From NCBI GenBank assembly GCA_003367665.1, contig QKXI01000005.1:186001-250000 (forward strand): a stretch of DNA of 64,000 bases, written 5' to 3'. This DNA comes from Leifsonia sp. ku-ls (lineage in GTDB: Bacteria; Actinomycetota; Actinomycetes; Actinomycetales; Microbacteriaceae). Numbering within the stretch: the stretch's first letter is position 1; each line of letters begins with the position of its first letter. This document shows, one piece after another, positions 44,087-53,310 of this stretch. A program made the translations under genes and the position numbers. The notes under the pieces were generated by a model. That model made no database searches, had not been told where the DNA came from, and saw nothing but the letters and a program-made list of their open reading frames with translations.

Positions 44087-45033
44087 CCGCGCAGCTCATC
44101 CCCGACCGTCCGGCGCCCGCCCGCGCCCGCAAGCCGAAGCGCCGCTACGACGCCGCCTTCATCTACGACGTGCCGGGCCCACGCGGCCGGCGCCGCATCC
44201 TGGTCGGCTCGATCGTCAGCATCGCGGCCTTCGCCGTGGTCATCGGGCTGGGCCTCTGGCAGTTCGCCGCTCACGGGCAGCTCGCCCCGGAACGCTGGGC
44301 GCCGTTCACCGAGTGGGCGATCTGGCAGTACCTGCTGGTCGGCCTGCTCGGGACGCTGGAGGCGGCCGCGATCGTGGCCGTGCTCGGAGGCGTCCTCGGC
44401 GTGCTGCTCGCGCTCGGTCGGGTCAGCCACGTGAAGTGGGTGCGCTTCCTGTGCGGGCTCTACATCGAGATCGCGCGCACCGTGCCCGTGCTGCTGGTCA
44501 TCTACCTCATGCTGTTCGGGCTGCCGCAGATCGGCATCAACCTTCCGACGCTGTGGAAGCTCGTCGTCCCGCTGACGATCGCCAATGCGGCGGTGTTCGC
44601 CGAGATCGTGCGCGCCGGCATCCTGAGCCTCCCGCGCGGCCAGCGCGAGGCCGCGCTCAGCCTCGGGATGCGGCCGGCGCAGGCGATGGCGTACGTCGTG
44701 CTGCCCCAGGCGGTGCGGAACGTGACGCCGTCGCTCGTCACGCAGTTCGTCAGCCTCCTGAAGGACACTTCGCTCGGCTACATCGTCGCCTTCACCGAGC
44801 TGCTGTACCGCGGCCAGGTGCTCGCCTCCTACCTGCACCTGCTCATCCCGACCTATGTGGCCGTCACGGTGATCTACCTGGTCGTGAACGGCAGCCTGTC
44901 GGCGTTCGCCTCCCGCCTGCAGCGCGGCTCGCGCCGACGCACGACCGCGCCGCCGACCCTTCCCTCGCTCCCCGTCGTCGCGGCCGCAGCGCACGCGGAC
45001 GACGCCGACACCACGAAAGCCGACCATGCCTGA
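44083..45033 (+). CDS. amino-acid ABC transporter permease (GluD-like)
   Basis: 316 residues with an extended basic N-terminus, five or more membrane helices and the loop REAALSLGMRPAQAMAYVVL. A long polar C-terminal tail (after about residue 275) fits GluD. The asparaginase gene starts inside its last codons. Confidence 0.92.
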   Translation: MTAQLIPDRPAPARARKPKRRYDAAFIYDVPGPRGRRRILVGSIVSIAAFAVVIGLGLWQFAAHGQLAPERWAPFTEWAIWQYLLVGLLGTLEAAAIVAVLGGVLGVLLALGRVSHVKWVRFLCGLYIEIARTVPVLLVIYLMLFGLPQIGINLPTLWKLVVPLTIANAAVFAEIVRAGILSLPRGQREAALSLGMRPAQAMAYVVLPQAVRNVTPSLVTQFVSLLKDTSLGYIVAFTELLYRGQVLASYLHLLIPTYVAVTVIYLVVNGSLSAFASRLQRGSRRRTTAPPTLPSLPVVAAAAHADDADTTKADHA

Positions 45034-46042
45034 CGCCGTCACCGTGACCGTTCCGACCGCAGAGGGCGCCGTCCCGCTCGCCGAGCTGGCGGTCGTGCGC
45101 CGCTCCGGCCTGATCGAGAGCCGGCACTTCGGCAGCCTCGTCGCGCTCGACCCGTCCGGCGCGACGCTGCTGGAGCTGGGCGACCCGGATGCGGTCGTGC
45201 TGCCGCGCAGCACGGTGAAGCCGCTGCAGGCTCTCGGCTGCCTCACCGCGGGCGCGCCGCTCGCCGGACCGGAGCTCGCGATCGCTTCCGGCAGCCACAC
45301 CGGCGAGGACGAGCACGTCCGCCTGGTGCGCGAGCTGCTCGCCCGCGCCGGCGTCGACGATGCGGCCCTCGGCTGCCCGGTCGACCGGCCGGAGGACGAG
45401 GCCACCTTCGAGCGGATGCTGCGGGACGGCGAGGGCCGGTCCCGCGTCCGGATGAACTGCTCCGGCAAGCACGCCGCGATGCTGCTCGCTGCGGCGACCA
45501 ACGGCTGGCCGACCGAGGGCTACCTGGACCCGGCCCACCCGCTGCAGCAGCACCTCCGGGAGGTCATGGCGGAGGTCACCGGCGTCCCGGTCGGCCACGA
45601 CGCGATCGACGGCTGCGGAGCCCCGCTCTTCGGCACGAGCGTGCGCGGGATCGCGCGCGCCTTCGGCCGCCTGGTGCAGGCTGCCCCGGGGACGCCGGAG
45701 CGCGCGGTCGCGGACGCCATGCGCGAGCACCCCTACTACGTCGGCGGGTCGGGTCACCAGAACACCACGCTCATGGAGACCGTCCCCGGCGCTCTCGCCA
45801 AGGGCGGCGCGGAGGGCGTCATCGGCGTCGCCGCGGCCGACGGCACCGCGGTCGCGATGAAGATCGTCGACGGCAGCCCGCGCGCCACCACCCTGATCGC
45901 GCTGCGGGTGCTGGAGGCGCTCGGCACCCCGATCGCGGACGCGCACGCCCTGGTCGACCTGCCGGTGCTGGGCGGCGGCCGCCCCGTCGGCGCGATCGAG
46001 CCGGGCGCCGACCTGACCGCTGCGCTCGGACGCCTCGCGTGA
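45026..46042 (+). CDS. asparaginase of the ReAV (class 3) type
   Basis: 338 residues. Motifs RSTVKPLQALG, ASGSHTGEDEH and NCSGKHAAML mark the asparaginase family typified by Rhizobium etli AnsA/ReAV (beta-lactamase-like fold, two Ser-Lys pairs), not the E. coli type. No signal peptide, so it acts in the cytosol on imported asparagine or a derivative. It overlaps the permease by eight bases. Confidence 0.87.
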   Translation: MPDAVTVTVPTAEGAVPLAELAVVRRSGLIESRHFGSLVALDPSGATLLELGDPDAVVLPRSTVKPLQALGCLTAGAPLAGPELAIASGSHTGEDEHVRLVRELLARAGVDDAALGCPVDRPEDEATFERMLRDGEGRSRVRMNCSGKHAAMLLAAATNGWPTEGYLDPAHPLQQHLREVMAEVTGVPVGHDAIDGCGAPLFGTSVRGIARAFGRLVQAAPGTPERAVADAMREHPYYVGGSGHQNTTLMETVPGALAKGGAEGVIGVAAADGTAVAMKIVDGSPRATTLIALRVLEALGTPIADAHALVDLPVLGGGRPVGAIEPGADLTAALGRLA

Positions 46043-46803
46043 CCGCCGTCGAGATCTGCCTGGACGACCTCGCCGGGCTGCGGATCGCGGAGCAGGAGGG
46101 CGCCGACCGCGTCGAGCTGTGCGCGGCCCTGGCCGAGGGCGGCATCACGCCGTCGATCGGCACGGTCGCGGCGGCCCTCCGGATGGCGAGCAGGATCGGC
46201 ATCCAGGTGCTCGTACGGCAGCGTCCCGGCGACTTCGTGTACGACGAGGACGAACTGCAGGCGATGGTGGACGACATCCACTCGATGCGGGCGCTGCCGA
46301 ACCCGGGAGGGGTCGTGCTCGGCTTCGTGATCGGCGTGCTGCGCGCCGACGGAAGGATCAACGTGGATGCGACCCGTCGTCTGGTCGCGGCGTGCGGCGA
46401 GGTTCCGGTGACGTTCCACAAGGCGTTCGACCAGGTCCCGGACCACGCGGAGGCACTGGAGCAGCTGGTCGACCTCGGCGTCGGACGCGTGCTCACCTCG
46501 GCCGGCGCGGCGACCGTGCTGGAGAGCGCGGACGGAATGGCCCGGCTGGTCGAGCTCGCCGGCGACCGGATCGGCATCCTCGCCGGCGGCGGCGTGCGGC
46601 CCGCCAACGTGACCGAGGTGCTGGAGCGCACGGGCGTGCGCGAGGTGCACCTGCGGGCGCAGCATGCGGTGCCGTCGGCGGCCGCGGCCGCGGGAGCGAC
46701 GACCGCGTACGACGCCGGGACGCGGGACGTGACCTCCGCTGAGGTCGTCCGCGCGGTGGTCGAGGCCGTGCGCGGCACGGCGGACGGCGGGCGCGACGCA
46801 TGA
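46039..46803 (+). CDS. cutC: CutC-family TIM-barrel protein
   Basis: 254 residues with VEICLDDLAGL, GADRVELCAALAEGGITPS and VTFHKAFD, the hallmarks of CutC. The old copper-homeostasis role is weakly supported; the fold suggests an enzyme. Here it is coupled by GTGA to the asparaginase and by ATGA to a ROK kinase, far from any copper gene, which argues for a catabolic job. Confidence 0.9.
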   Translation: MTAVEICLDDLAGLRIAEQEGADRVELCAALAEGGITPSIGTVAAALRMASRIGIQVLVRQRPGDFVYDEDELQAMVDDIHSMRALPNPGGVVLGFVIGVLRADGRINVDATRRLVAACGEVPVTFHKAFDQVPDHAEALEQLVDLGVGRVLTSAGAATVLESADGMARLVELAGDRIGILAGGGVRPANVTEVLERTGVREVHLRAQHAVPSAAAAAGATTAYDAGTRDVTSAEVVRAVVEAVRGTADGGRDA

Positions 46804-47702
46804 GCGGGCTCCCTGTCGTCCTCGCCGTCGACCTCGGCGGGACCGCGCTGAAGGGCGCCGTCGTCGCCGAGGACGGCGCGACGGTCGCCGAGTCGACCCT
46901 CGCGACGCCGGCCGACGGCATCCTGGCGGCGCTCGTCGCCATGCTCGCGGAGCTGCGCCGGACGGCCGCCGACGCGGGGCACGACGTGGTGGGCGCCGGG
47001 GTGGCGACGCCGGGGATGATCGACGAGCAGCACGGGATCGTGCACTACGCCTCGAACCTCGGCTGGCGGGATGTGCCGCTGCTCGACATCCTGCGCTCCG
47101 AGCTGAGCCTCCCCGTCGCCGTCGGACACGACGTGCGCGCCGCCGGACTCGCGGAGCGCAGCACCGGCGCGGCCCGCGGCTTCGGCGACTTCGCCCTCGT
47201 GCCGATCGGCACCGGCGTGGCCGCGGCCCTCGTCTCGTCCGGCGGCGTCGTCACCGGCGCGACCGGCGCCGCCGGCGAGTTCGGCCACATCCCGGTCATC
47301 CCCGACGGCGAACCGTGCACGTGCGGGCAGCGCGGCTGCCTCGAGGTGTACATGTCGGGCGCCGGGGTCGCCCGCCGGTACCACGCGGCGGGCGGCGAGG
47401 CGCTCAGCACCCGGCGGATCGTGGACCGGCTGGGCAGCGACCCGCTGGCCGACCGCGTCTGGTCGGAGGCGCTGGACGTGCTGGCCCAGGGCCTCAACAT
47501 CCTGACGCTGCTGCTCGACCCCGGACTCATCGTGCTGGGCGGCGGCGTCTCGCACGCCGGCGACGCGCTGTTCGGCCCGCTGGGCGACCGCATGTCGGCC
47601 GGTTTGGCGTGGCGCGACCGCCCGCCGGTGGTGCAGAGCGCGCTCGGCGGCGACGCCGGCCGTGCGGGTGCGGCGCTGCTGGCCTTCGACGCGGCGCGCT
47701 GA
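46800..47702 (+). CDS. ROK-family sugar kinase
   Basis: 300 residues. ATPase start AVDLGGTALKGAVV, catalytic Asp region VAVGHDVRAAGLAE, zinc motif CTCGQRGCLE, and no DNA-binding domain. It should phosphorylate glucose, fructose, GlcNAc or similar; the acceptor is unknown. Last gene of the importer-asparaginase-cutC unit. Confidence 0.9.
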   Translation: MSGLPVVLAVDLGGTALKGAVVAEDGATVAESTLATPADGILAALVAMLAELRRTAADAGHDVVGAGVATPGMIDEQHGIVHYASNLGWRDVPLLDILRSELSLPVAVGHDVRAAGLAERSTGAARGFGDFALVPIGTGVAAALVSSGGVVTGATGAAGEFGHIPVIPDGEPCTCGQRGCLEVYMSGAGVARRYHAAGGEALSTRRIVDRLGSDPLADRVWSEALDVLAQGLNILTLLLDPGLIVLGGGVSHAGDALFGPLGDRMSAGLAWRDRPPVVQSALGGDAGRAGAALLAFDAAR

Positions 47703-47757
47703 GGCCCCATCGCGTTGACGTTGCACCCACTCGACGCGCGGGTGGGAGGATGGCGCG

Positions 47758-49209
47758 GTGAGTGTGCGCGTGGGGCTGGCGGCGCTCGTCGTCACGGCCG
47801 CGGCGGCGGGGGCCTGCGCGACGATGTGGTGGATCGGGCTGGCGGTCGGAGCGGGCGGGTCGGCCTGCGTGCTGGCGACGGTCGTCGCGCTGTCGCTTGG
47901 GCGCCGGACGTTCGCCTCGCGGGCCGAGTTCGCGCGCTCCGCTGCGCTTCTGCCCGTGATCGGTCTCGCGGCCGGCGCGGTCGGCTGGCTGCTCGTCACC
48001 GTCCCCCCGGTCGGCGCCGCGCTGTTCGTGGCCGGGATGAGCGTCCCGATCTGGATGCGCCGCTTCGGCCCCCGCGTCGCCCGCCTCGGCGGCCTGATCG
48101 CCCTCCCGCTGACCGCGGTACTCGTCGCACCTGTGCCGCCGTCGCCGGGCGTCCCCGCGTGGCTCACGGCCGTGCTCGTGCTGGCGGCGGGCGTGGTGGC
48201 CGCGGCCTGGGTCGCCGTCGCCCGGGAGGTGCTGCGACTCATCCCGGGAGAAGCCGTACTGCACGAGCCGGCGCCGGCGTCGCCCGCCTCCCCCTCCCCG
48301 TCGACCAGGGACGGTCGCCGTCGGCTCCCTGCCAGCACGCGGATGGCCCTTCAGATGGCCGTCGCCCTGGCCGCTGCGTTCCTGGTCGGCTGGGCGGTGT
48401 TCCCTGACCACGTCATGTGGGTCGTGCTCACGGCGTTCCTGGTCTGCTCCGGAAACCGCGGCCGCGCGGACGTGCTGCACAAGAGCGGGCTGCGCGTGCT
48501 CGGCGCCCTCGGCGGCACGCTCGGCGCCGTCGCGATCGTCGCGCTGGTCCCGAAGGCCTCAGGCCCCGGCGCGGTCGTCGCGATCTTCCTCGCGCTGTTC
48601 GCCGGCACCTGGCTTCGCACGCTGAGCTATGCCTACTGGGCGGCGGCCGTCACGCTCGCCTTGACGCTGCTGCAGGAGCTGACCGGCGTCGCCACGGTCG
48701 CCGGGGAGGCGGTGATGCTCGCCGAGCGTCTTCTCGCGATCGTGGCGGGGGCGGTGCTGGGGGTCGCGGCGAGCTGGTTCGTGCTCCCGGTGCGCAGCGT
48801 GGACGTGCTGCGCCGGAGGCTATCGGAGGTGCTGACCGCGCTCGGTGCGGCGCTCGCTCCGGTCGACCCTGACGCGCCTCCGGGCGAGCGCGCCCGTCGC
48901 GTCGCGGCGTTCCGCGCCGCCGTCGGCCGCGTCGAACAGCTGGCCCCGGCGCATCGCGCCGCCCGGGCGATCGCGGGCCGCCGCGTGCGGGCCATCGACT
49001 GCATCGAGGCGGCCGCCGCCCTGCCACCGGCCCTGGACTCCCGGCTCGCCCGGCGTAGAGCGGACGTCCCGCGCGAGGACCGCGAACGCCTGCGCTCCGC
49101 CCTGGCGACGGCTCGCCGCAGCCTCGCCGCCCCTCCCGACCTGGCCCGGGTGCACGAGGCGTTCGGGGCGCTGGCGGTCGCGCTGCGGGGATCCGCCGCC
49201 GATCATTAA
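47758..49209 (+). CDS. FUSC-like aromatic acid exporter family protein
   Basis: 483 residues with two blocks of membrane helices (about 5-165 and 195-345) around a polar linker, and a cytosolic helical tail. The second block (VLTAFLVCSGNRGRADVLHK, RVLGALGGTLGAVA) matches FUSC/ArAE proteins such as AaeB and YccS. Likely an efflux protein; cargo unknown. GTG start with GGAGG upstream. Confidence 0.8.
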   Translation: MSVRVGLAALVVTAAAAGACATMWWIGLAVGAGGSACVLATVVALSLGRRTFASRAEFARSAALLPVIGLAAGAVGWLLVTVPPVGAALFVAGMSVPIWMRRFGPRVARLGGLIALPLTAVLVAPVPPSPGVPAWLTAVLVLAAGVVAAAWVAVAREVLRLIPGEAVLHEPAPASPASPSPSTRDGRRRLPASTRMALQMAVALAAAFLVGWAVFPDHVMWVVLTAFLVCSGNRGRADVLHKSGLRVLGALGGTLGAVAIVALVPKASGPGAVVAIFLALFAGTWLRTLSYAYWAAAVTLALTLLQELTGVATVAGEAVMLAERLLAIVAGAVLGVAASWFVLPVRSVDVLRRRLSEVLTALGAALAPVDPDAPPGERARRVAAFRAAVGRVEQLAPAHRAARAIAGRRVRAIDCIEAAAALPPALDSRLARRRADVPREDRERLRSALATARRSLAAPPDLARVHEAFGALAVALRGSAADH

Positions 49210-49210
49210 G

Positions 49211-49235
49211 TTGTGCACAATTTAGTTGTGTGCAA
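49211..49235. promoter_or_regulatory. OhrR operator
   Basis: TTGTGCACAA (49211-49220) is a perfect palindrome, and GCACAA-TTTAG-TTGTGT (49215-49231) forms an overlapping near-perfect repeat, followed by TTGTGTGCAA. Placed right before ohrR, this matches where OhrR binds to repress itself and ohr. Confidence 0.65.
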
Positions 49236-49245
49236 CCATTGCAGC

Positions 49246-49701
49246 ATGCCCGTGACCGATGAGATGGTGTGCTTCTCGCTGTACGCCGCGACGCGCGCCA
49301 CCACGCAGGCCTACCGCACCCTCCTGGAGCCGTGGGACCTGACCTACCCGCAGTACCTCGTCCTCGTCACCCTCTGGGTCGAGGGCGAGCAGACCGTCGG
49401 CTCCCTCGGCGAGCACCTCCAGCTCGACTCCGGCACCCTGTCCCCGCTGCTGCGGCGGATGGAGCAGGCCGGCCTCGTCACGCGCGAGCGCCGCTCGGGC
49501 GACGAACGCGTGGTGACGGTCGCCATCGGCGAGCGCGGTCGCGAGCTCCGCCCGCAGCTGGCGCACATCCCGCAGCGCATCGCCGCGGGCACCGGCCTGC
49601 CCGACGAGAAGGCCGCCGCCGCCCTCATCGACACGCTGCACAGGCTGACCGAGACCATGCACGCCGCCGCGGCGCAGCAGGCGGTCGCCGCCACCGAATG
49701 A
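49246..49701 (+). CDS. ohrR: organic hydroperoxide-sensing repressor OhrR
   Basis: 151 residues of the MarR family. The start MPVTDEMVCFSLYAATRATT places the reactive Cys 9 exactly as in OhrR (Bacillus Cys15), followed by YRTLLEPWDLTYPQYLVL. Oxidation of this Cys by organic peroxides frees the operator. It lies right before ohr. Confidence 0.92.
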   Translation: MPVTDEMVCFSLYAATRATTQAYRTLLEPWDLTYPQYLVLVTLWVEGEQTVGSLGEHLQLDSGTLSPLLRRMEQAGLVTRERRSGDERVVTVAIGERGRELRPQLAHIPQRIAAGTGLPDEKAAAALIDTLHRLTETMHAAAAQQAVAATE

Positions 49702-49720
49702 TCCACCACGAAAGGCAACG

Positions 49721-50143
49721 ATGAACGTCCTCTACACCGCAGAAGCCCTCTCCACCGGAGCCGGACGCGACGGCCGTGTCGCGACCAGCGACGGCACCTT
49801 CGCGCTCGACCTCGCCGTGCCGAAGGAGATGGGCGGCTCGGGCGCCGGCACCAACCCGGAGCAGCTGTTCGCCGCCGGGTACGCCGCGTGCTTCCACTCG
49901 GCACTGCAGGCGGTCGCCCGCGGCAAGAAGGTGAAGCTGGAGGACTCGTCCGTCGGCGGCCGGGTGCAGATCGGCCCGAACGGCGACGGCGGCTACCAGC
50001 TCTCGGTGCTGCTGGAGGTCGTGCTGCCGGGCATCGAGGCCGCGCAGGCGCAGGAGCTGGCGGACGCGGCGCACCAGGTGTGCCCCTACTCCAACGCCAC
50101 GCGTGGCAACATCGATGTCACGATCACCGTCTCGGAGGACTGA
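49721..50143 (+). CDS. ohr: organic hydroperoxide reductase Ohr
   Basis: 140 residues with the two catalytic cysteines C57 (AACFHSAL) and C121 (VCPYSNATRGN). Reduces organic peroxides with dihydrolipoamide-linked thiols. Nineteen bases after ohrR. Confidence 0.95.
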   Translation: MNVLYTAEALSTGAGRDGRVATSDGTFALDLAVPKEMGGSGAGTNPEQLFAAGYAACFHSALQAVARGKKVKLEDSSVGGRVQIGPNGDGGYQLSVLLEVVLPGIEAAQAQELADAAHQVCPYSNATRGNIDVTITVSED

Positions 50144-50146
50144 ACG

Positions 50147-51124
50147 ATGAAGGCACTGATCCACCGCGCGTTCGGCGACCCGGCCGAGGTCCTGGCCGTC
50201 GAGGAGCGCCCGCTGCCGGAGCCGGGGCCCGGCGAGGTCCGCGTCCGGATGCTGCTCTCCCCCATCCACAACCACGACCTCTGGACGGTGCGCGGCACCT
50301 ACGGCTTCAAACCGGAGCTGCCGGCGGCCTCCGGCACGGAGGCGCTCGGCGTCGTGGACGCGCTCGGCGACGGCGTCGACCAGCTCACGGTCGGCCAGCG
50401 GGTCGTCACCGGTGGCACCTTCGGCGTCTGGGCCGAGTACTTCGTCGCCCGGGCGGCCGCGCTCATCCCGGTTCCGGACGCCCTGCCCGACGAGGCCGCC
50501 GCCCAGCTGGTCTCCATGCCGTTCAGCGCCATCAGCCTGATCGAGTCGCTCGGGCTGAACGAGGGCGACTGGATGCTGCAGAACGCCGCCAACGGAGCCG
50601 TCGGCCGCATGGTCGCGCAGCTCGGCGCCGCGCGCGGCCTCAACGTCGTCGGCCTCGTCCGCCGCGCCGCGGGCGTCGAGGAGCTGCGCGCGCAGGGCAT
50701 CGAGCGCGTCGTCGCGACCGACGACGCGGCCTGGCGCGACCGCCTCGCCGAGTTCACCGGCGGTGCGCCGATCCGCGTCGGCGTCGACTCCGTCGGCGGT
50801 CGGTCCGCGGGCGACGTGCTCGCCGCCCTGGCCGAGAACGGGACGCTCGTCGTCTTCGGCGCGATGGCCTCCCCCACCCTGGAGCTGTCCTCCGGCGACA
50901 TCATCTTCAAGCAGGCGACGGTGAAGGGCTTCTGGGGCAGCGTGGTGAGCCGCGAGATGCCGGCCGAGCAGCGCGGCCGGCTGTTCCAGGAGCTGTTCGC
51001 GCGCGTCCAGGACGGCACGCTCACCCTGCCGGTGGCGAGCGTCCACCCCCTCTCCGACATCGCCGCCGCCGTGGCCGCGAGCGACACCCCCGGCCGCGTC
51101 GGCAAGGTGCTGCTGCGCGCATGA
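50147..51124 (+). CDS. zinc-independent MDR-family quinone oxidoreductase
   Basis: 325 residues with the MDR catalytic GroES-like domain and NADPH fold (LQNAANGAVGRMVAQLGAAR). Zinc ligands of classical ADHs are missing, so a quinone-reductase-like (enoyl reductase/QOR) role fits. It starts three bases after ohr and is likely part of the peroxide response. Confidence 0.88.
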   Translation: MKALIHRAFGDPAEVLAVEERPLPEPGPGEVRVRMLLSPIHNHDLWTVRGTYGFKPELPAASGTEALGVVDALGDGVDQLTVGQRVVTGGTFGVWAEYFVARAAALIPVPDALPDEAAAQLVSMPFSAISLIESLGLNEGDWMLQNAANGAVGRMVAQLGAARGLNVVGLVRRAAGVEELRAQGIERVVATDDAAWRDRLAEFTGGAPIRVGVDSVGGRSAGDVLAALAENGTLVVFGAMASPTLELSSGDIIFKQATVKGFWGSVVSREMPAEQRGRLFQELFARVQDGTLTLPVASVHPLSDIAAAVAASDTPGRVGKVLLRA

Positions 51125-51165
51125 CGGCAGGCGGCGGGGCGGGCGCCGCCCGATAGCCTTGGGCT

Positions 51166-53304
51166 ATGCTCACCCCGCCGGTCACGCCGAAGAAGCCCGT
51201 CGAACGCATCCACCACGGCGACGTCTACGTCGACGACTACGAGTGGCTGCGCGACAAGGACGACCAGGCCGTCATCGCGCACCTGCACGAGGAGAACGCC
51301 TACACCAACGCGCGCACCGAGCACCTCGCCGTACTGCGCGAGCAGATCTTCGACGAGATCAAGACCCGGACGCGCGAGACGGACATGAGCGTGCCGGTGC
51401 GCGAGGGCGACTGGTGGTACTACACCCGCACGGTCGAGGGGAAGCAGTACGGCATCCACTGCCGCGCGCCGATCGCCTCCGCCGACGACTGGGTGCCCCC
51501 GACGCTCGACGAGGAGGCGCAGCGCAACGGCCTTCCGGGCGAGCAGGTGCTGCTCGACGACAACGCCGAGGCGGAGGGGCACGACTTCTACGCCCTCGGC
51601 AGCTTCGACGTGAGCGCCGACGGCACCCGCCTGCTGTGGGCGGTCGACACCGAGGGCGACGAGCGGTACACGCTCCGCATCCGCTCGCTCGTGGACGACG
51701 GTGCGGCGTTCCCGGACGAGATCGAGGGCACGGCCGGCGGAGCCCTGTTCGACCAGACCGGCGCCTACGTCTTCTACGCGACGGTGGACGAGTCGTGGAG
51801 GCCGGACACGATCTGGCGGCACCGGGTGGGCGACGGCCCAGAGGTGGACGACGTGCAGGTGTTCCACGAGCCGGACGAGCGCTACTGGATCGGCGTCGGC
51901 CTCACCCGCAGCCGCCGCTTCCTGGTGATCGAGGCCGGCTCGAACATCACCAGCGAGGCCTGGCTGCTGCGCTCGGACGACCCGACGGGCGAGTTCACGG
52001 TGGTCTGGCCGCGCAAGGAGGGCGTCGAGTACGACGTCGAGCACGCCGTGGTCGGCGGCCGCGACCGCTTGCTCATCGTGCACAACGACGACGCGGTCAA
52101 CTTCGAGCTGGTCAGCGTCTCGGCGGAGGACCCGCAGGGGCCGCGCAAGGTGCTGCTCCCGCACGACCCGGCGGTCCGGCTGGAAGGCGTGGACGCGTTC
52201 CGCGACTTCGTCAGCGTCGAGTACCGCCGCGAGGGCATGACGCGCGTCGCGGTGGCCTGCGTGCCCGACCCGGCGAGCGACCGGCCCGCCGACGACACCC
52301 CGCACGAGCTGCACTTCGACGAGGAGCTCTTCACCGTCGGCGTCGGCGGCAACCCCGAGTGGACGCAGCCCTTCCTCCGCCTGGGCTACGGCAGCTTCGT
52401 GACGCCCTCGACGGTGTACGACTACGACGTGCGCACGGGCGAGCTGGCGCTCCGCAAGCAGCAGCCGGTGCTCGGCGGCTTCGACCCGTCGCTGTTCGAG
52501 CAGCGCCGGGAGTGGGCGACCGCGTCCGATGGGGCGCGCATCCCGATCTCGCTGGTGTACCGCCGCGACCTGGTGACGCCGGGCGAGCCCGCACCGCTCG
52601 TGCTGTACGGGTACGGCTCGTACGAGGCGAGCATGGATCCGTCGTTCGGCATCCCGCGCCTCAGCCTGCTCGACCGCGGGGTCGTGTTCGCGATCGCGCA
52701 TGTGCGCGGCGGCGGCGAGCTCGGCCGGCTCTGGTACGAGAACGGCAAGAAGCTGCACAAGAAGAACACCTTCACCGACTTCGTCGCCGCCGCCCGGCAC
52801 CTGGTCGACCGCGGCTGGACCGAGCCCTCGCGGATGGCCGCGCAGGGCGGCAGCGCGGGCGGGCTGCTCATGGGCGCCGTGGCGAACCTGGCGCCGCGCG
52901 ACTTCGCCGGCATCCTCGCCGAGGTGCCGTTCGTCGACCCGCTGACCAGCATCCTGGACCCCTCGCTGCCGCTCACGGTGATCGAGTGGGACGAGTGGGG
53001 CGACCCGCTTCACGACCCGGAGGTGTACGACTACATGAAGTCGTACTCGCCGGTGGAGAACGTGCACCGCACGCACTACCCGCGCATCCTGGCGATCACG
53101 AGCCTCAACGACACCCGCGTGTTGTACGTCGAGCCGGCCAAGTGGGTCGCGAAGCTGCGCGAGGTGGAGGCGGACGCCCTGCTCAAGATCGAGATGGCCG
53201 CGGGCCACGGCGGCGTCTCCGGCCGCTACGCCGCCTGGCGCGAGCGCGCCTTCGCCCTCGCCTGGCTCCTCGACACCATCGGAGCCCACCCCTCCGGCGA
53301 GTAA
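51166..53304 (+). CDS. ptrB: oligopeptidase B (S9A serine peptidase)
   Basis: 712 residues: beta-propeller, then hydrolase domain with Ser 563 (GGSAGG), Asp 649 (NDTRV) and His 681 (AGHGG). Cleaves short peptides after basic residues in the cytosol; the conserved REGDWWYYTRTVEGKQY stretch is typical. TAGCCT (51154-51159) lies six bases before the ATG (leaderless). Confidence 0.93.
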   Translation: MLTPPVTPKKPVERIHHGDVYVDDYEWLRDKDDQAVIAHLHEENAYTNARTEHLAVLREQIFDEIKTRTRETDMSVPVREGDWWYYTRTVEGKQYGIHCRAPIASADDWVPPTLDEEAQRNGLPGEQVLLDDNAEAEGHDFYALGSFDVSADGTRLLWAVDTEGDERYTLRIRSLVDDGAAFPDEIEGTAGGALFDQTGAYVFYATVDESWRPDTIWRHRVGDGPEVDDVQVFHEPDERYWIGVGLTRSRRFLVIEAGSNITSEAWLLRSDDPTGEFTVVWPRKEGVEYDVEHAVVGGRDRLLIVHNDDAVNFELVSVSAEDPQGPRKVLLPHDPAVRLEGVDAFRDFVSVEYRREGMTRVAVACVPDPASDRPADDTPHELHFDEELFTVGVGGNPEWTQPFLRLGYGSFVTPSTVYDYDVRTGELALRKQQPVLGGFDPSLFEQRREWATASDGARIPISLVYRRDLVTPGEPAPLVLYGYGSYEASMDPSFGIPRLSLLDRGVVFAIAHVRGGGELGRLWYENGKKLHKKNTFTDFVAAARHLVDRGWTEPSRMAAQGGSAGGLLMGAVANLAPRDFAGILAEVPFVDPLTSILDPSLPLTVIEWDEWGDPLHDPEVYDYMKSYSPVENVHRTHYPRILAITSLNDTRVLYVEPAKWVAKLREVEADALLKIEMAAGHGGVSGRYAAWRERAFALAWLLDTIGAHPSGE

Positions 53305-53310
53305 CCCCCA

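Noticed and set aside
47706-47757. Possible member of the repeat family between the ROK kinase and FUSC genes (starts CATCGCGTTGACG)
   Set aside because: Only a short CCCAC/GTGGG stem forms and there is no right arm or loop decamer.
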